Source: Alphaproteobacteria bacterium (GTDB lineage: Bacteria; Pseudomonadota; Alphaproteobacteria; Rhodobacterales; Rhodobacteraceae). Taken from it: a stretch of 64,000 bases of DNA. Where the stretch lies: positions 1-64,000 of the forward strand of contig JAUHWT010000012.1 in NCBI GenBank assembly GCA_030427145.1, in the 5' to 3' direction. The notes beneath the pieces were generated by a model. The model had not been told where the DNA came from. It worked only from the letters and a program-made list of their open reading frames with translations, and ran no database searches. Of this stretch, positions 46,608 to 55,503 are shown in pieces. Made by a program: the position numbers and the translations under genes. How positions within the stretch are numbered: the stretch's first letter is position 1; the number at the start of each line of letters is the position of its first letter.

Positions 46608-47254
46608 TCGGTTGTCCCGGCGAGAATTTCACTGCTCTCGACGAATTCGACACCGGTATCCCTCATGGAGGCCATTGCGGCATCGAGCGATCCGTCGAGG
46701 TCGATTGCCCGGCTCGCGTCCAGTATCACCCGTGAGGCAAACCCGTTTCGCACTGCATCCATGGCGGACCAGGCGACACAAAAATCGGTGGCGAGGCCCG
46801 CAAAATAGACGGTGCGCACGTCAAGTTCGCGAAGGTAACCGGCAAGCCCGGTGGTCGTGGATTTGTCATTTTCCATGAAGGCGGAATAGCTGTCGATTGC
46901 CGAGCGGTAACCCTTTCGAACAATAAGACCAGCAAGATCAGTTCGCAGGCCTGAATGAAACGACGCCCCGTCGGTTCCCTGCACACAGTGTGAGGGCCAG
47001 AGAACCTGGGGTCCATATTCCATCTCAACCTTGGAAAAGGGATCGGCACCAGCATGATTGCTGGCGAAGGAGCTGTGGTCAACTGGATGCCAGTCCTGCG
47101 TCAGAACCCTGACGTCGAACAGCGGCATCATTGCATTGATGGGTTCAACAACCTCGTGGCCGTGTTCAACAGCGAGTGCTCCGCCGGGGCAGAAATCGTT
47201 CTGAACATCAATGGCAACCAGGGCCGTCTGCCCGATACCGGTTGAATTGGACAA
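46604..47254 (-). CDS. pncA: Nicotinamidase
   Basis: Start placed at a TTG at 47254 preceded by AGGA; an ATG at 47314 would add a non-homologous, cysteine-rich stretch. The 216-aa enzyme deamidates nicotinamide to nicotinate, feeding PncB. The catalytic triad is Asp16 (VAIDVQNDF), Lys114 (VRKGYRS) and Cys159 (LATDFCVAW). Metal ligands are Asp54 and His56 (QDWHPVDH) and His89. Confidence 0.93.
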   Translation of the reverse strand: MSNSTGIGQTALVAIDVQNDFCPGGALAVEHGHEVVEPINAMMPLFDVRVLTQDWHPVDHSSFASNHAGADPFSKVEMEYGPQVLWPSHCVQGTDGASFHSGLRTDLAGLIVRKGYRSAIDSYSAFMENDKSTTTGLAGYLRELDVRTVYFAGLATDFCVAWSAMDAVRNGFASRVILDASRAIDLDGSLDAAMASMRDTGVEFVESSEILAGTTE

Positions 47255-47375
47255 TTTCCTGTTCCCGTGCCGCAGTTTCACTGGCCAAGAACACTGGCAG
47301 CACGGGCACAACACTTCAATAGCAGACTGCCAAGCGCGCTCCTTGTGGTATCGGAATCACACAGCGGCAAACGTA

Positions 47376-48317
47376 TCAGTCATCGCTGCTTTGCAGTGCT
47401 TTCGGCGTAAAGGCGTCCGACATGCGGAACAGGCGTGATGCTGCGCTGGAATAGTCCTCCATCGCGGTTTGGAAAAACTTCGTCTGAACTTCCCGGACCT
47501 GGTCAAGTGACTGACAGGACATCAGTTTCGACGATGTCTCCAGGTCCTGCATCACTCGCCGGGATACAAATTCAGATGCTTCCATTTGCACCCTCGCGAC
47601 ATTCGCCAGAAGGTCCGCACCGGCCGTGCCCGCAGTCCGGAAAACATCCGAGGGACGTGCCGTTGACCGGCCGCCGGTATCGGAGGCAATGCGACGGGTG
47701 GTTTCGACGTTGCGGGAGACCTGTTCCGTGAGCGCGTCCGAGGCCATTTCGGCGGCTGTTACCTGCTTGTCGATCAGTGTCTGCACGCAGTCGAGGACAT
47801 CTTCGGCCTGCCGTACGCCAGCCCTGGTTCGCGCTACAGCCTTTTCCACCATTTCGTCGGTCTCCGTTTCCGCCTGCTGTATTTTCTCCGCTATGCGAAC
47901 CGGTATGCCATCCGCTGCACTCTGCATGGCCTGAACCTGGTCAAGAAGGCGACCTGACAGCCTGTCGGCCTGCATTTCAGCCACCCTGACCGAAGCCGCG
48001 ACACGTTCCTGAAGCTGAACCGCTGCGCGTTCGGCTTCCTCCTGGGCCGAGCGGATGCTTTTCTGACCATGGGCATCTAACCCAGACCGTTTTGAAGTCG
48101 ATTTAGGCTCCTCAACCTTAGGCAGATTTTGATCAGCGGCAGTCCGTGCGTCCTTAACCAGTTTCTCTACCGTATTGGTTGAGTTGGATCCGGGCTTGGC
48201 TGCGGGTGAAGCCTTTACCGGTGATTTGGGTTGCCGGGCCGCTGTACGCCCCGAATTGCTCGCGCGTTTCCGACTGGTCTTTGCCGGTTCGGCTTTGGTT
48301 TCATCAGACCCGTTCAT
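47376..48317 (-). CDS. Phasin-domain protein with basic N-terminal tail
   Basis: From the ATG at 48317 the protein is 313 aa. Residues about 8-50 are rich in Lys/Arg/Ala/Pro/Ser (SRKRASNSGRTAARQPKSPV), like histone H1-type tails. A long Gln/Glu/Ala coiled-coil region follows, and a phasin domain ends it (ASEFVSRRVMQDLETSSKLM and VREVQTKFFQTAMEDYSSAA, about 245-300). Phasins coat polyhydroxyalkanoate granules; the basic tail suggests attachment to DNA as in PhaF or PhaM. No pha synthase gene is in the window. Confidence 0.75.
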   Translation of the reverse strand: MNGSDETKAEPAKTSRKRASNSGRTAARQPKSPVKASPAAKPGSNSTNTVEKLVKDARTAADQNLPKVEEPKSTSKRSGLDAHGQKSIRSAQEEAERAAVQLQERVAASVRVAEMQADRLSGRLLDQVQAMQSAADGIPVRIAEKIQQAETETDEMVEKAVARTRAGVRQAEDVLDCVQTLIDKQVTAAEMASDALTEQVSRNVETTRRIASDTGGRSTARPSDVFRTAGTAGADLLANVARVQMEASEFVSRRVMQDLETSSKLMSCQSLDQVREVQTKFFQTAMEDYSSAASRLFRMSDAFTPKALQSSDD

Positions 48318-48751
48318 TTCTTTAACAACCTTTCCCTGAGCCCTGTCGCGGTTTTTTAATGCCCGCGAATCAGGAAACAAATTTTGGCTCCCAAGGAAAC
48401 ACTACGTGGCTCGTTTATTGATTTACCAGAGTTTTTTAAGAGGATTTCGGCGGAGCCGTCCTGTTATTGTGGATCATTTGCGTACCAATGACGCACACAA
48501 AAAGCCGGTTTAATCAGGGGGATATCCGATTTCGCGGCAGACTTCGTACTGAACCCGTTCGAAAGTTGCCGTCGTTTGATCTCAAAAAATTCATCCCAGG
48601 GCCGGCGAGCCTAAATGAATGGAGTGCCTATGGACAGCGCTTCCTGACACGGGCCCTAAAAGCCCGGCAGAGATAACTTCTACCGAGAAACAGTCACCCA
48701 ACCAGTCAAGGAAGACACTCTTTATACGATTAAATCAGCACCCAAGGCGCT
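48318..48751. other. Intergenic region between phasin and NlpC/P60 genes
   Basis: About 430 bases, moderately A+T-rich. A 69-codon + strand frame (48467-48676) has no ribosome site or recognisable sequence and is not called. The region probably holds the phasin promoter. No strong hairpin was seen. Confidence 0.35.
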
Positions 48752-49570
48752 TCACTTAAACGAAGAAAGTCGCGCCATCCTGGTTATTGCGCCGTATTCA
48801 CCCTCGGCGATCCTTGCAGCGGCAACGGAAAACGGTTCTTCCACCACCGCCATATGATGAGCATTGGCATGGAGCAAACGGTCGGGCCCGGAGATTATGC
48901 CCACGTGTCCCTTCCAAAAGACAAGATCACCAAGTCTGGCCTCGTTTGCGGGAATGTCATCACCACTGAAATAGGCAGCCTGCATGTCCGAGTCCCTTGG
49001 CGCATTGATACCAGCTGCCATCAACGAAAGCTGAACCAGAGCTGAGCAGTCGAGACCAGAGGCGGTTTTGCCGCCCCACAGATAGGGAACACCAAGAAAA
49101 CGCCGGGCGTGATCGACAAAATCTCCAGTGAGCGGGGCGACATGCTGCAACGGCACGTAGCCGCCGGACTTCAGAGCGATGAAACTACCCCCGGGTGTGC
49201 CTTCGCCCATTTCACTCAGAAAATGGACTTCCGAGAGAGTGCGTGACTTTATGTCCGCCTCTGAATAAACGTGACTGCGCAGGGCGGTGATACGGTACTG
49301 CGGGTCAATTCTCTCCCCAAGACCGGAGGACAGGACGAAGCCGACATAACCGTCCCGGTTGGACTGCCCGAAACTCATTCCATTCGGAGCTTCCCCATAA
49401 ACAGTGAAGGGTTCTCCGCGCAGAAGTTGCGTGGCCGGACTGCTGTCGGGGCTTGGCCCCGTCGTCAGGTTCAGGACCGGAACGCTGACCGATTTCCCGG
49501 CCCCTCCCGCGGCCAGTCGGTCCGGCGGCACCTGAAGCCTGGACGCGAATTTTTCAGCAAGGCTGGTCAA
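48752..49570 (-). CDS. NlpC/P60-family peptidoglycan hydrolase
   Basis: This 272-aa protein has one or two SH3-like segments (TQLLRGEPFTVYGEAPNG) and a C-terminal NlpC/P60 domain with catalytic Cys in GLDCSALVQLSLMAAGI (about residue 174) and His in KGHVGIISGPDRLLHANAHH. Members cleave D-Glu-mDAP stem-peptide bonds. There is no obvious signal peptide, which fits a role in muropeptide recycling in the cytoplasm. It overlaps the M17 aminopeptidase gene by 4 bases, suggesting joint peptide degradation. Confidence 0.88.
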   Translation of the reverse strand: MTSLAEKFASRLQVPPDRLAAGGAGKSVSVPVLNLTTGPSPDSSPATQLLRGEPFTVYGEAPNGMSFGQSNRDGYVGFVLSSGLGERIDPQYRITALRSHVYSEADIKSRTLSEVHFLSEMGEGTPGGSFIALKSGGYVPLQHVAPLTGDFVDHARRFLGVPYLWGGKTASGLDCSALVQLSLMAAGINAPRDSDMQAAYFSGDDIPANEARLGDLVFWKGHVGIISGPDRLLHANAHHMAVVEEPFSVAAARIAEGEYGAITRMARLSSFK

Positions 49571-50943
49571 TACCGCTCCTCCAGGACATCGAAAATGGCC
49601 CGCGCCCCCTGAAACGCGCCCCCGTTCGGTCTTGCGGGCTTGGCGGCCGGGGTCCAGCCATAAAGATCGAGATGGAGATATGTGCTGTGCTCAACGAACC
49701 GGCGGAGAAATAACGCGGCAGTGATTGATCCGGCCATACCGCCCGCCGGTGCGTTGTCGAGGTCGGCTATTCCGGGTTCGATCATGTATTCGTAAGGGTT
49801 CCAGAACGGCAGACGCCAGAGCGGGTCAGCCACGGACTGCGCGGATGCCGCAAGACTGCCGGCCAGATCCTCATCATCGGTATAAAACGGCGGCACATCC
49901 GGGCCCAGCGCCACCCGTGCCGCCCCCGTGAGAGTCGCGAGACTGATAATCAAATCAGGTGATTCCTCATCCGCGAGTGCCAGGGCGTCGGCGAGGACGA
50001 GCCTGCCCTCGGCGTCAGTGTTGTTGACCTCAACGGTCAAACCCTTGCGACTTGGAAGGATGTCGCCGGGCCGGAACGCGGGGCCGGATATGGCATTCTC
50101 CACGGCCGGAACCAAGACGCGCAAACGTATGTCGAGACCGAGTGCCATCACCATCAGCGCAAGACCGAGCGATGTTGCGGCGCCGCCCATGTCTTTTTTC
50201 ATCAAACCCATTGAGGCACCGGGCTTGATGTTCAGTCCACCGGTATCAAAACAGACGCCCTTACCGACGATCGTGACCTTTGGAGCGTCGGCCCGCCCCC
50301 ATGTCATGTCGAGCAGTCGAGGCTCCCTGTGCGAAGCCGCGCCGACTGCGGCGATCATTGGGAAGTTGCCTGTCTCAAGCTCTTCGCCCCGGATCACCGT
50401 CGTTTCTGCACCGTATTTCTGCGCCAGATCGAGGAAAGCGGACTCGAGTTCATCCGGGCCCATGTCGCGGGCGGGTGTATTGATCAGGTCCTGACAAAGC
50501 GCCGCGGCCTCCGCCATTGCGCGAACGCGGTCCGCACCCACGCCATCGGGACAGACCAGATTTACATCCCGTCCACCCCGTTCGCGGTAACGGTCAAACG
50601 AGTATTCGGCAAGAAGCCAACCCAAAACCTCCTGAGAGACATTCATCTCAACCGCTTCCGGGTTTAGTCTGTACGTGCCGTCAGGCAGTTTCGGAACAAT
50701 TCCGGCAAGATGAAACCGGTCGCGTGAACGCGCTTGTGGCGTTCCCCATCCGACGAGTATTCCGGCTAGGTTTCCTTCCGCACCGGGCAGGGTCAGAATT
50801 TCCCCTAGGCCCGCGCCAAAACGGCTGCTCTCAACCCAGGTTTTGGTCGCCGGGTCAGCTGCCTCAATCCATGTCACCAGACCATCGGGGTCCAGCACGG
50901 TCAGTTCAGTTGCAGTGTCTGTTGTTTCGGTAAGGATAGGCAT
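49567..50943 (-). CDS. Leucyl aminopeptidase family (M17) metallopeptidase
   Basis: This 458-aa cytosolic exopeptidase has the metal- and substrate-binding blocks GKGVCFDTGGLNIKP (about 228-242), MKKDMGGAA and the M17 signature NNTDAEGRLVLADAL (about 304-318). The N-terminal part is shorter than in PepA of E. coli, as in other alphaproteobacterial paralogues. It is coupled to the NlpC/P60 gene, an arrangement that would let the pair break down cell-wall tripeptides. Confidence 0.92.
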   Translation of the reverse strand: MPILTETTDTATELTVLDPDGLVTWIEAADPATKTWVESSRFGAGLGEILTLPGAEGNLAGILVGWGTPQARSRDRFHLAGIVPKLPDGTYRLNPEAVEMNVSQEVLGWLLAEYSFDRYRERGGRDVNLVCPDGVGADRVRAMAEAAALCQDLINTPARDMGPDELESAFLDLAQKYGAETTVIRGEELETGNFPMIAAVGAASHREPRLLDMTWGRADAPKVTIVGKGVCFDTGGLNIKPGASMGLMKKDMGGAATSLGLALMVMALGLDIRLRVLVPAVENAISGPAFRPGDILPSRKGLTVEVNNTDAEGRLVLADALALADEESPDLIISLATLTGAARVALGPDVPPFYTDDEDLAGSLAASAQSVADPLWRLPFWNPYEYMIEPGIADLDNAPAGGMAGSITAALFLRRFVEHSTYLHLDLYGWTPAAKPARPNGGAFQGARAIFDVLEERY

Positions 50944-51083
50944 GGATGTGCTCTCTGTCGGATCGCGATGATCCTAGATTGAAAGCCTGGAAACCTGAAC
51001 CCGTATTTCGGCCTCACCAAAGCACGCCTGCGACGCCTGCTCCCGTCAGACGCCGTTCGACATTCCCGTAGTCTAGATGCTGT

Positions 51084-51470
51084 TCAGAGAGCGGACTGGT
51101 CCGCATAGACCATAACCGAATAGAGGCTGTCCTCGCCCAGACGGATCAACCGCGCACCAACCGCGCTGATCGCATTTGTGTCACCGACCGCTACACACTG
51201 CACAAGATCCCGCGCGACCCGCGCCAGAACGACCAGACCGATCTGCTCACACAGACCCGCCAGACGCGACGCGAGAATGCTGACATCCTCGAGGTCATTT
51301 TCCTCGAAAGCGGTCTGCAGCAGGCCGAGGCGATCGGTCATGTGGAATACCACTTCCTCAACGATTTCCCGGCAACGCTGGTCGCCAAGGGACTGTCGAA
51401 GAATAAGGATACGCGTGGTATCAAGAGACGCATCCTCCTGCGCCTCGAATTCATAAAGCTCTGCACCCAT
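51084..51470 (-). CDS. HPt-fold protein lacking the phospho-accepting histidine
   Basis: Start at the ATG at 51470, 8 bases after GGGGG, giving 128 aa. The helical segment ILASRLAGLCEQIGLVVLARVARDLVQ (about residues 65-91) follows the histidine phosphotransfer pattern A-H-x-L-K-G...G-x3-L, but His is Ser68 and Lys is Ala71. All-helical, no membrane segment. It may be a binding antagonist in a phosphorelay or a structural relative. The gene is isolated, divergent from the carbonic anhydrase gene. Confidence 0.65.
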   Translation of the reverse strand: MGAELYEFEAQEDASLDTTRILILRQSLGDQRCREIVEEVVFHMTDRLGLLQTAFEENDLEDVSILASRLAGLCEQIGLVVLARVARDLVQCVAVGDTNAISAVGARLIRLGEDSLYSVMVYADQSAL

Positions 51471-51621
51471 TAACATGGCCCCCAATTTCACCCGCGGGCA
51501 AACTGCCCCATATCGTTGAAACAAGTGTTAATGGAGCAGTTCTCACGGCCGGAAAGATAGTCTAAAAGTGTCCGGTAGTTTAGGTAAACGAAGTCCTGAT
51601 CACGAAAATGGTGGTGCCTCA

Positions 51622-52269
51622 ATGCACAATGCTTCCCCGCTTCCGGGCTTTTTAATTGAGCGTCACCGCCGCTGGCGAGGAGAACTTCAGCCTGAGGTTA
51701 ACGCCCGTCTGGGTGAACTCGCGGATCATGGTCAGTCACCGCCCTCGATGATCATCGCTTGCTGCGACAGCCGCGTTATGGCCGCGGACGTATTCGGTGC
51801 CGAACCGGGCGAGATTTTCGTTCACCGCAACATCGCCAACCTCGTTCCTCCCTATCAGCCGGACGGAATGCAGCGCGGCACCTCGGCCACGGTCGAATTC
51901 GCAGTGAAAGCCCTGAAAGTGAAGCACCTGATTGTTATGGGGCATTTCGGGTGTGGTGGCGTTGAGGGCTGCATGGACATGCACTGCCACCCGGAGCGTG
52001 AATCAGACCTGACGTTTGTTGAACAGTGGCTGGAAATCCTCGAGCCTCGGGTGGAACCCGTTCTGCAACGGGGTCTTGAGCGGCAGGAGGCGTTGCGGGC
52101 GCTTGAGCATGAAGCGATCCTTTTGAGCATCAGGAATCTGATGACGTTCCCCTTTGTTGCGGAAGCCGTTGAACGCGGCGAGCTGCAGCTGCACGGCATC
52201 TGGAATTACATCAAGGACGGGATTTTGGAATATTACGACGCCGGTCAGAACAGGTTCGTGGAGGTCTGA
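51622..52269 (+). CDS. Beta-class carbonic anhydrase
   Basis: From the ATG at 51622 the protein is 215 aa. Zinc ligands are Cys47 (ACCDSRV), His108 and Cys111 (GHFGCGG), with the Asp49/Arg51 dyad present. It interconverts CO2 and bicarbonate in the cytoplasm, supplying carboxylases. An earlier ATG at 51568 adds a stretch without similarity. Two cytochrome genes follow on the same strand after a 130-base gap. Confidence 0.94.
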   Translation: MHNASPLPGFLIERHRRWRGELQPEVNARLGELADHGQSPPSMIIACCDSRVMAADVFGAEPGEIFVHRNIANLVPPYQPDGMQRGTSATVEFAVKALKVKHLIVMGHFGCGGVEGCMDMHCHPERESDLTFVEQWLEILEPRVEPVLQRGLERQEALRALEHEAILLSIRNLMTFPFVAEAVERGELQLHGIWNYIKDGILEYYDAGQNRFVEV

Positions 52270-52398
52270 AGCCTGTCCTGTAACTTCAATGTGAAGTGCT
52301 CCGGCGAAAAAAACTTTGAACGGTTTCGGGATTTTGCAATGGTTGAGCGGAGTCCAACACAACGACCGGCCGGTCTAAAAATGCAAATGGAGAAAACC

Positions 52399-52845
52399 GT
52401 GAACAAGCTCGCACTCGCCTTCGGCACGCTAGCCATCCTTGCCACCCCTGCCGTTGCCGCCGAAGACCCGGTCATGGTCCGCAAAATTCTTATGCAGGGT
52501 AACGCCGCCGGTGCAGGCCTGGCCGGCGCCATGCTCAAGGGCGAGATGGAATACAGCCCCGCGGCCGGAAAAGCTGCGATTGCGTCCATGAACGCCGCAT
52601 CCCATGCCTTCGGCGACTATTTCTCGGAAGGCAGCGCGGAGGAAGACACGACTGCCGCACCGGCGATCTGGGAGGATGCAGCAGGGTGGGAAGCCGAGCT
52701 TGCGAAATTCACGTCGGCCACCTCTGCTGCCGCCGAGGCGTCGGGACGGGAGGGGCCGGCTGACTTAGATACGTTCAAGGCGGCTGTCGGGCCGGTTCTT
52801 GGAACCTGCAAAAGCTGCCACGAGGGCTACCGGGTCAAACGGTAG
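52399..52845 (+). CDS. Cytochrome c' / c556-like protein
   Basis: The GTG at 52399 has GGAG at ideal spacing and begins a clean signal peptide (MNKLALAFGTLAILATPAVAAEDP); ATGs at 52381 and 52387 are alternatives. The 148-aa protein has a single heme site near the C-terminus, CKSCH at Cys137, followed by EGYRVKR, the four-helix cytochrome c' layout. Members bind NO or act in electron transfer. It ends 2 bases before the diheme cytochrome gene, so the two are cotranscribed. Confidence 0.88.
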   Translation: MNKLALAFGTLAILATPAVAAEDPVMVRKILMQGNAAGAGLAGAMLKGEMEYSPAAGKAAIASMNAASHAFGDYFSEGSAEEDTTAAPAIWEDAAGWEAELAKFTSATSAAAEASGREGPADLDTFKAAVGPVLGTCKSCHEGYRVKR

Positions 52846-52847
52846 TT

Positions 52848-53774
52848 ATGCTCAGCTTTCTTCGACTGCTCACCGCGCTGGTAATCCTCGCGGTCATTGG
52901 CGGCGTGACATGGTGGATCATTGCGCCGGACCGATTGCCTGCTGAAACCGTCGCGATGCTCGCCGATGGTGACGCTGTCCGGGGCGAGACCATGTTCATT
53001 GCGGGCGGGTGTGCATCCTGCCACGCGGCACCGGACAGCACGGGCGAGGCACATCTGGAGTTGGGCGGCGGTCTGGTCCTGAAAACCGATTTCGGTGATT
53101 TCGTGGTTCCCAACATCTCGATGCATCCAGAGGACGGCATTGGTTCCTGGGACGCTGGGGATTTCGGTAATGCGATGCTCGAAGGCACGTCGCCCGGCGG
53201 CCAGCACTATTACCCGTCCTTTCCATGGACGTCGTTTGAGCGCATGGAGAAGCAGGACGTTGCTGATCTTTGGGCCTATTTCCAAACGCTGCCTCCGGTA
53301 GAGGGTCCAGCCGCCAGTCACGACCTGAAATTTCCTTTCAACATGCGTCCGGGACTTGGTGTGTGGAAAGCCGCCTTCCCCTCGCCGGATCGCGCTGTTG
53401 AGATTGACGCATCCGACGCCCTGATTGCCCGTGGCCAATATCTGGTGGAAGGTCCGGGCCATTGCGGCGAGTGTCACAGCCCGCGCAGTTTTGGCGGCGC
53501 CATAGACTATGACCGCTGGTTGGGTGGCGCACCTGCGGCCGATGGGCCGGGCTTTGTGCCTAACATCACGCAAGGAGCAGGCGGGTTGGAAGGCTGGTCA
53601 TCAGGTGATATCGCCTACTATCTCGAGTCGGGTTTTGACCCTGATTTCGACTCCGTTGGCGGTTCGATGGTGGCGGTTCAGGAGAACATGGCCAAACTCT
53701 CACCAGAGGACAGGGAGGCAATTGCGGCGTATCTTGTCGCAATCCCGCCTGTGGATTCCGAGCCGCGGAAGTGA
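52848..53774 (+). CDS. Membrane-anchored diheme cytochrome c
   Basis: This 308-aa protein starts with an uncleaved anchor or signal segment (LLTALVILAVIGGVTWWII). Two cytochrome c domains follow, with CASCH at Cys55 and CGECH at Cys206 and matching NISMHPEDGIGSWDAGDF and NITQGAGGLEGWSSGDI segments, as in the cytochrome subunits of periplasmic alcohol and gluconate dehydrogenases. No dehydrogenase gene is adjacent. It likely relays electrons with the cytochrome c' in front of it. Confidence 0.87.
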   Translation: MLSFLRLLTALVILAVIGGVTWWIIAPDRLPAETVAMLADGDAVRGETMFIAGGCASCHAAPDSTGEAHLELGGGLVLKTDFGDFVVPNISMHPEDGIGSWDAGDFGNAMLEGTSPGGQHYYPSFPWTSFERMEKQDVADLWAYFQTLPPVEGPAASHDLKFPFNMRPGLGVWKAAFPSPDRAVEIDASDALIARGQYLVEGPGHCGECHSPRSFGGAIDYDRWLGGAPAADGPGFVPNITQGAGGLEGWSSGDIAYYLESGFDPDFDSVGGSMVAVQENMAKLSPEDREAIAAYLVAIPPVDSEPRK

Positions 53775-53794
53775 CCGTCTGAACTGCACCAAAG

Positions 53795-53822
53795 CATGCG
53801 CCACACAATTGCGTGGCGCATG
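53795..53822. terminator. Bidirectional terminator-like hairpin
   Basis: CATGCGCCAC (53795-53804) pairs perfectly with GTGGCGCATG (53813-53822), 8-base loop, in the convergent gap between the diheme cytochrome and the 113-aa gene. No long T-run. Confidence 0.65.
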
Positions 53823-53841
53823 GAATTCACCGCTTCAGTAA

Positions 53842-54183
53842 TCAGGACGCTTTAGCCGCCGCCGCTCTACCACGGGCCGGCGCCTTTATGCCGACGATAC
53901 TGTCGACAACGTCGATATACTGAGCTTTTGCACCGAGCTTGAAAGCAGTGGCCGCCTCGTGAATCTTTTCGAGAGAGTCGGCCCTGATTACGGTCACCTG
54001 GTCATAGCGAGCGTCGAAGCTGCTGCACACAACGTGGGTAAGCATCTCGGAGTAAGGGGTCAGTTCCTTCGCATGCGGCACCGAGATTTTGCGGATACCA
54101 TCACGTCCAAGCCCCCAATATTCCTTACTCATTTTTAGGAACATCATGGCGATATACGGATTCTTGTCGTCAAGTGGATGCAT
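53842..54183 (-). CDS. Hypothetical protein, 113 aa
   Basis: The sequence has a beta-alpha-beta feel (MFLKMSKEYWGL, THVVCSSFDARYDQVTVIRADSLEKIHEAATAFKLGAKAQYIDVVDSIVGI), suggesting a ferredoxin-like dimeric alpha/beta-barrel fold, then a short Ala/Arg tail. I cannot name a family. No signal peptide. It is separated from asd by about 200 bases containing hairpins and probably has its own promoter. Confidence 0.65.
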   Translation of the reverse strand: MHPLDDKNPYIAMMFLKMSKEYWGLGRDGIRKISVPHAKELTPYSEMLTHVVCSSFDARYDQVTVIRADSLEKIHEAATAFKLGAKAQYIDVVDSIVGIKAPARGRAAAAKAS

Positions 54184-54300
54184 TGCCTAAGTCCTTCGTA
54201 AAAATAGCGCGGGTTAATGCGGGAAATTCCGCACCCTGGCTGTACCAAGAAAAACGGCAAGATCAGCCGCAGCATCAAAATTCAACGGCGGCGACCGGGT

Positions 54301-54330
54301 CCGACCGTGGCAGCATGCTACCACAGTCGG
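54301..54330. repeat. 30-bp near-perfect palindrome
   Basis: The left half starts CCGACCGTGGCAGC and the right half ends with its complement apart from two mismatched positions, which can form G-U pairs in RNA. With the second hairpin at 54358-54375 it separates asd from the 113-aa gene. Confidence 0.55.
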
Positions 54331-54357
54331 GCCCGAAAGTCATGGTCTGGTGCCCGG

Positions 54358-54375
54358 TGGCCGGATACCCGGCCA
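54358..54375 (-). terminator. Hairpin just after asd
   Basis: TGGCCGG (54358-54364) pairs with CCGGCCA (54369-54375), loop of 4, 6 bases beyond the asd stop on the minus strand. No T-run; probably acts with the palindrome at 54301. Confidence 0.5.
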
Positions 54376-54381
54376 AGGGCC

Positions 54382-55404
54382 TCAGCCTTTTTTGAGAATA
54401 CGGCGTCCAAGCAGTTCCGCAATTTGAACCGCGTTGAGTGCCGCACCCTTGCGCAGGTTGTCGGAAACAACCCACATGTTCAGGCCGTTCTCGATAGTTG
54501 AGTCCTCGCGAATACGGCTGACGAAAGTTGCAAAATCACCTACGCATTCGACAGGAGTGACGTAACCGCCGTCCTCGCGCTTGTCGACGACGAGGATGCC
54601 AGGGCTTTCGCGCAGGATCTCACGGGCCTCATCGGCATCAAGCGGCTCCTCAAACTCGAGGTTAACGGCTTCGGAATGGCCAACAAAGACCGGCACCCGC
54701 ACACAGGTCGCGGTGACCTTGATTTTTGGATCGACGATCTTCTTGGTTTCGGCCACCATTTTCCACTCTTCCTTGGTGGTGCCATCTTCCATGAATACAT
54801 CGATATGCGGAATGACGTTGAAAGCAATCTGTTTTGGGTAGACGCTCGGCTCAACTTCCTGCCCTGGTACGTAGAGACCTTTGGTCTGGTTCCACAGTTC
54901 GTCGATGGCTTCCTTGCCTGAACCCGAAACGGACTGGTAAGTCGAAACGACAACACGTTTCACGGTCGCGCGGTCATGCAACGGCTTAAGCGCGACAACC
55001 ATCTGCGCGGTGGAGCAGTTGGGGTTGGCGATAATGTTTTTCTTTGCGTAGCCCTCAATCGCATCCGGGTTCACCTCGGGCACGATCAGCGGAATATCCG
55101 GATCGTAACGGTAGAGCGACGAGTTATCGATCACCACACAGCCGGCTTTGGCGGCGATCGGTGCGTATTTTTTCGTTGCTTCCGACCCGATGGCAAACAG
55201 GGCCATGTCCCAGCCGGTGAAGTCAAACCGGTCGAGATCTTCTGTCTTGAGTGTCCTGTCGCCAAAAGAACATTCGGTGCCCTGGCTCTTGCGAGAAGCA
55301 AGTGCCACGATCTCATCAACGGGGAATTCCCGCTCTGCAAGGATGTTCAGCATTTCGCGGCCCACATTACCCGTGGCTCCGACAACGGCGATACGATAAC
55401 CCAT
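54382..55404 (-). CDS. asd: Aspartate-semialdehyde dehydrogenase
   Basis: This 340-aa enzyme reduces aspartyl phosphate to aspartate semialdehyde, the branch point to lysine, threonine and methionine. NADP-binding is VVGATGNVGREML at the N-terminus; the acylated cysteine is Cys130 in NPNCSTAQMV. Length and motifs are standard. Its product is the substrate of DapA encoded at 4100. Confidence 0.96.
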   Translation of the reverse strand: MGYRIAVVGATGNVGREMLNILAEREFPVDEIVALASRKSQGTECSFGDRTLKTEDLDRFDFTGWDMALFAIGSEATKKYAPIAAKAGCVVIDNSSLYRYDPDIPLIVPEVNPDAIEGYAKKNIIANPNCSTAQMVVALKPLHDRATVKRVVVSTYQSVSGSGKEAIDELWNQTKGLYVPGQEVEPSVYPKQIAFNVIPHIDVFMEDGTTKEEWKMVAETKKIVDPKIKVTATCVRVPVFVGHSEAVNLEFEEPLDADEAREILRESPGILVVDKREDGGYVTPVECVGDFATFVSRIREDSTIENGLNMWVVSDNLRKGAALNAVQIAELLGRRILKKG

Positions 55405-55503
55405 ATTTCCTACTCCGGTTACAACGGTCGCGCTTTTGAGGGTTTTATGCGCAAATGTAAATCGCTGCCGGACGAATAGTTGCCGACGATCGCGGTTTGG
55501 ACA

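Noticed and set aside
48467-48676. 69-codon frame between phasin and NlpC/P60 genes
   Set aside because: No ribosome site, no similarity, no codon bias like its neighbours.
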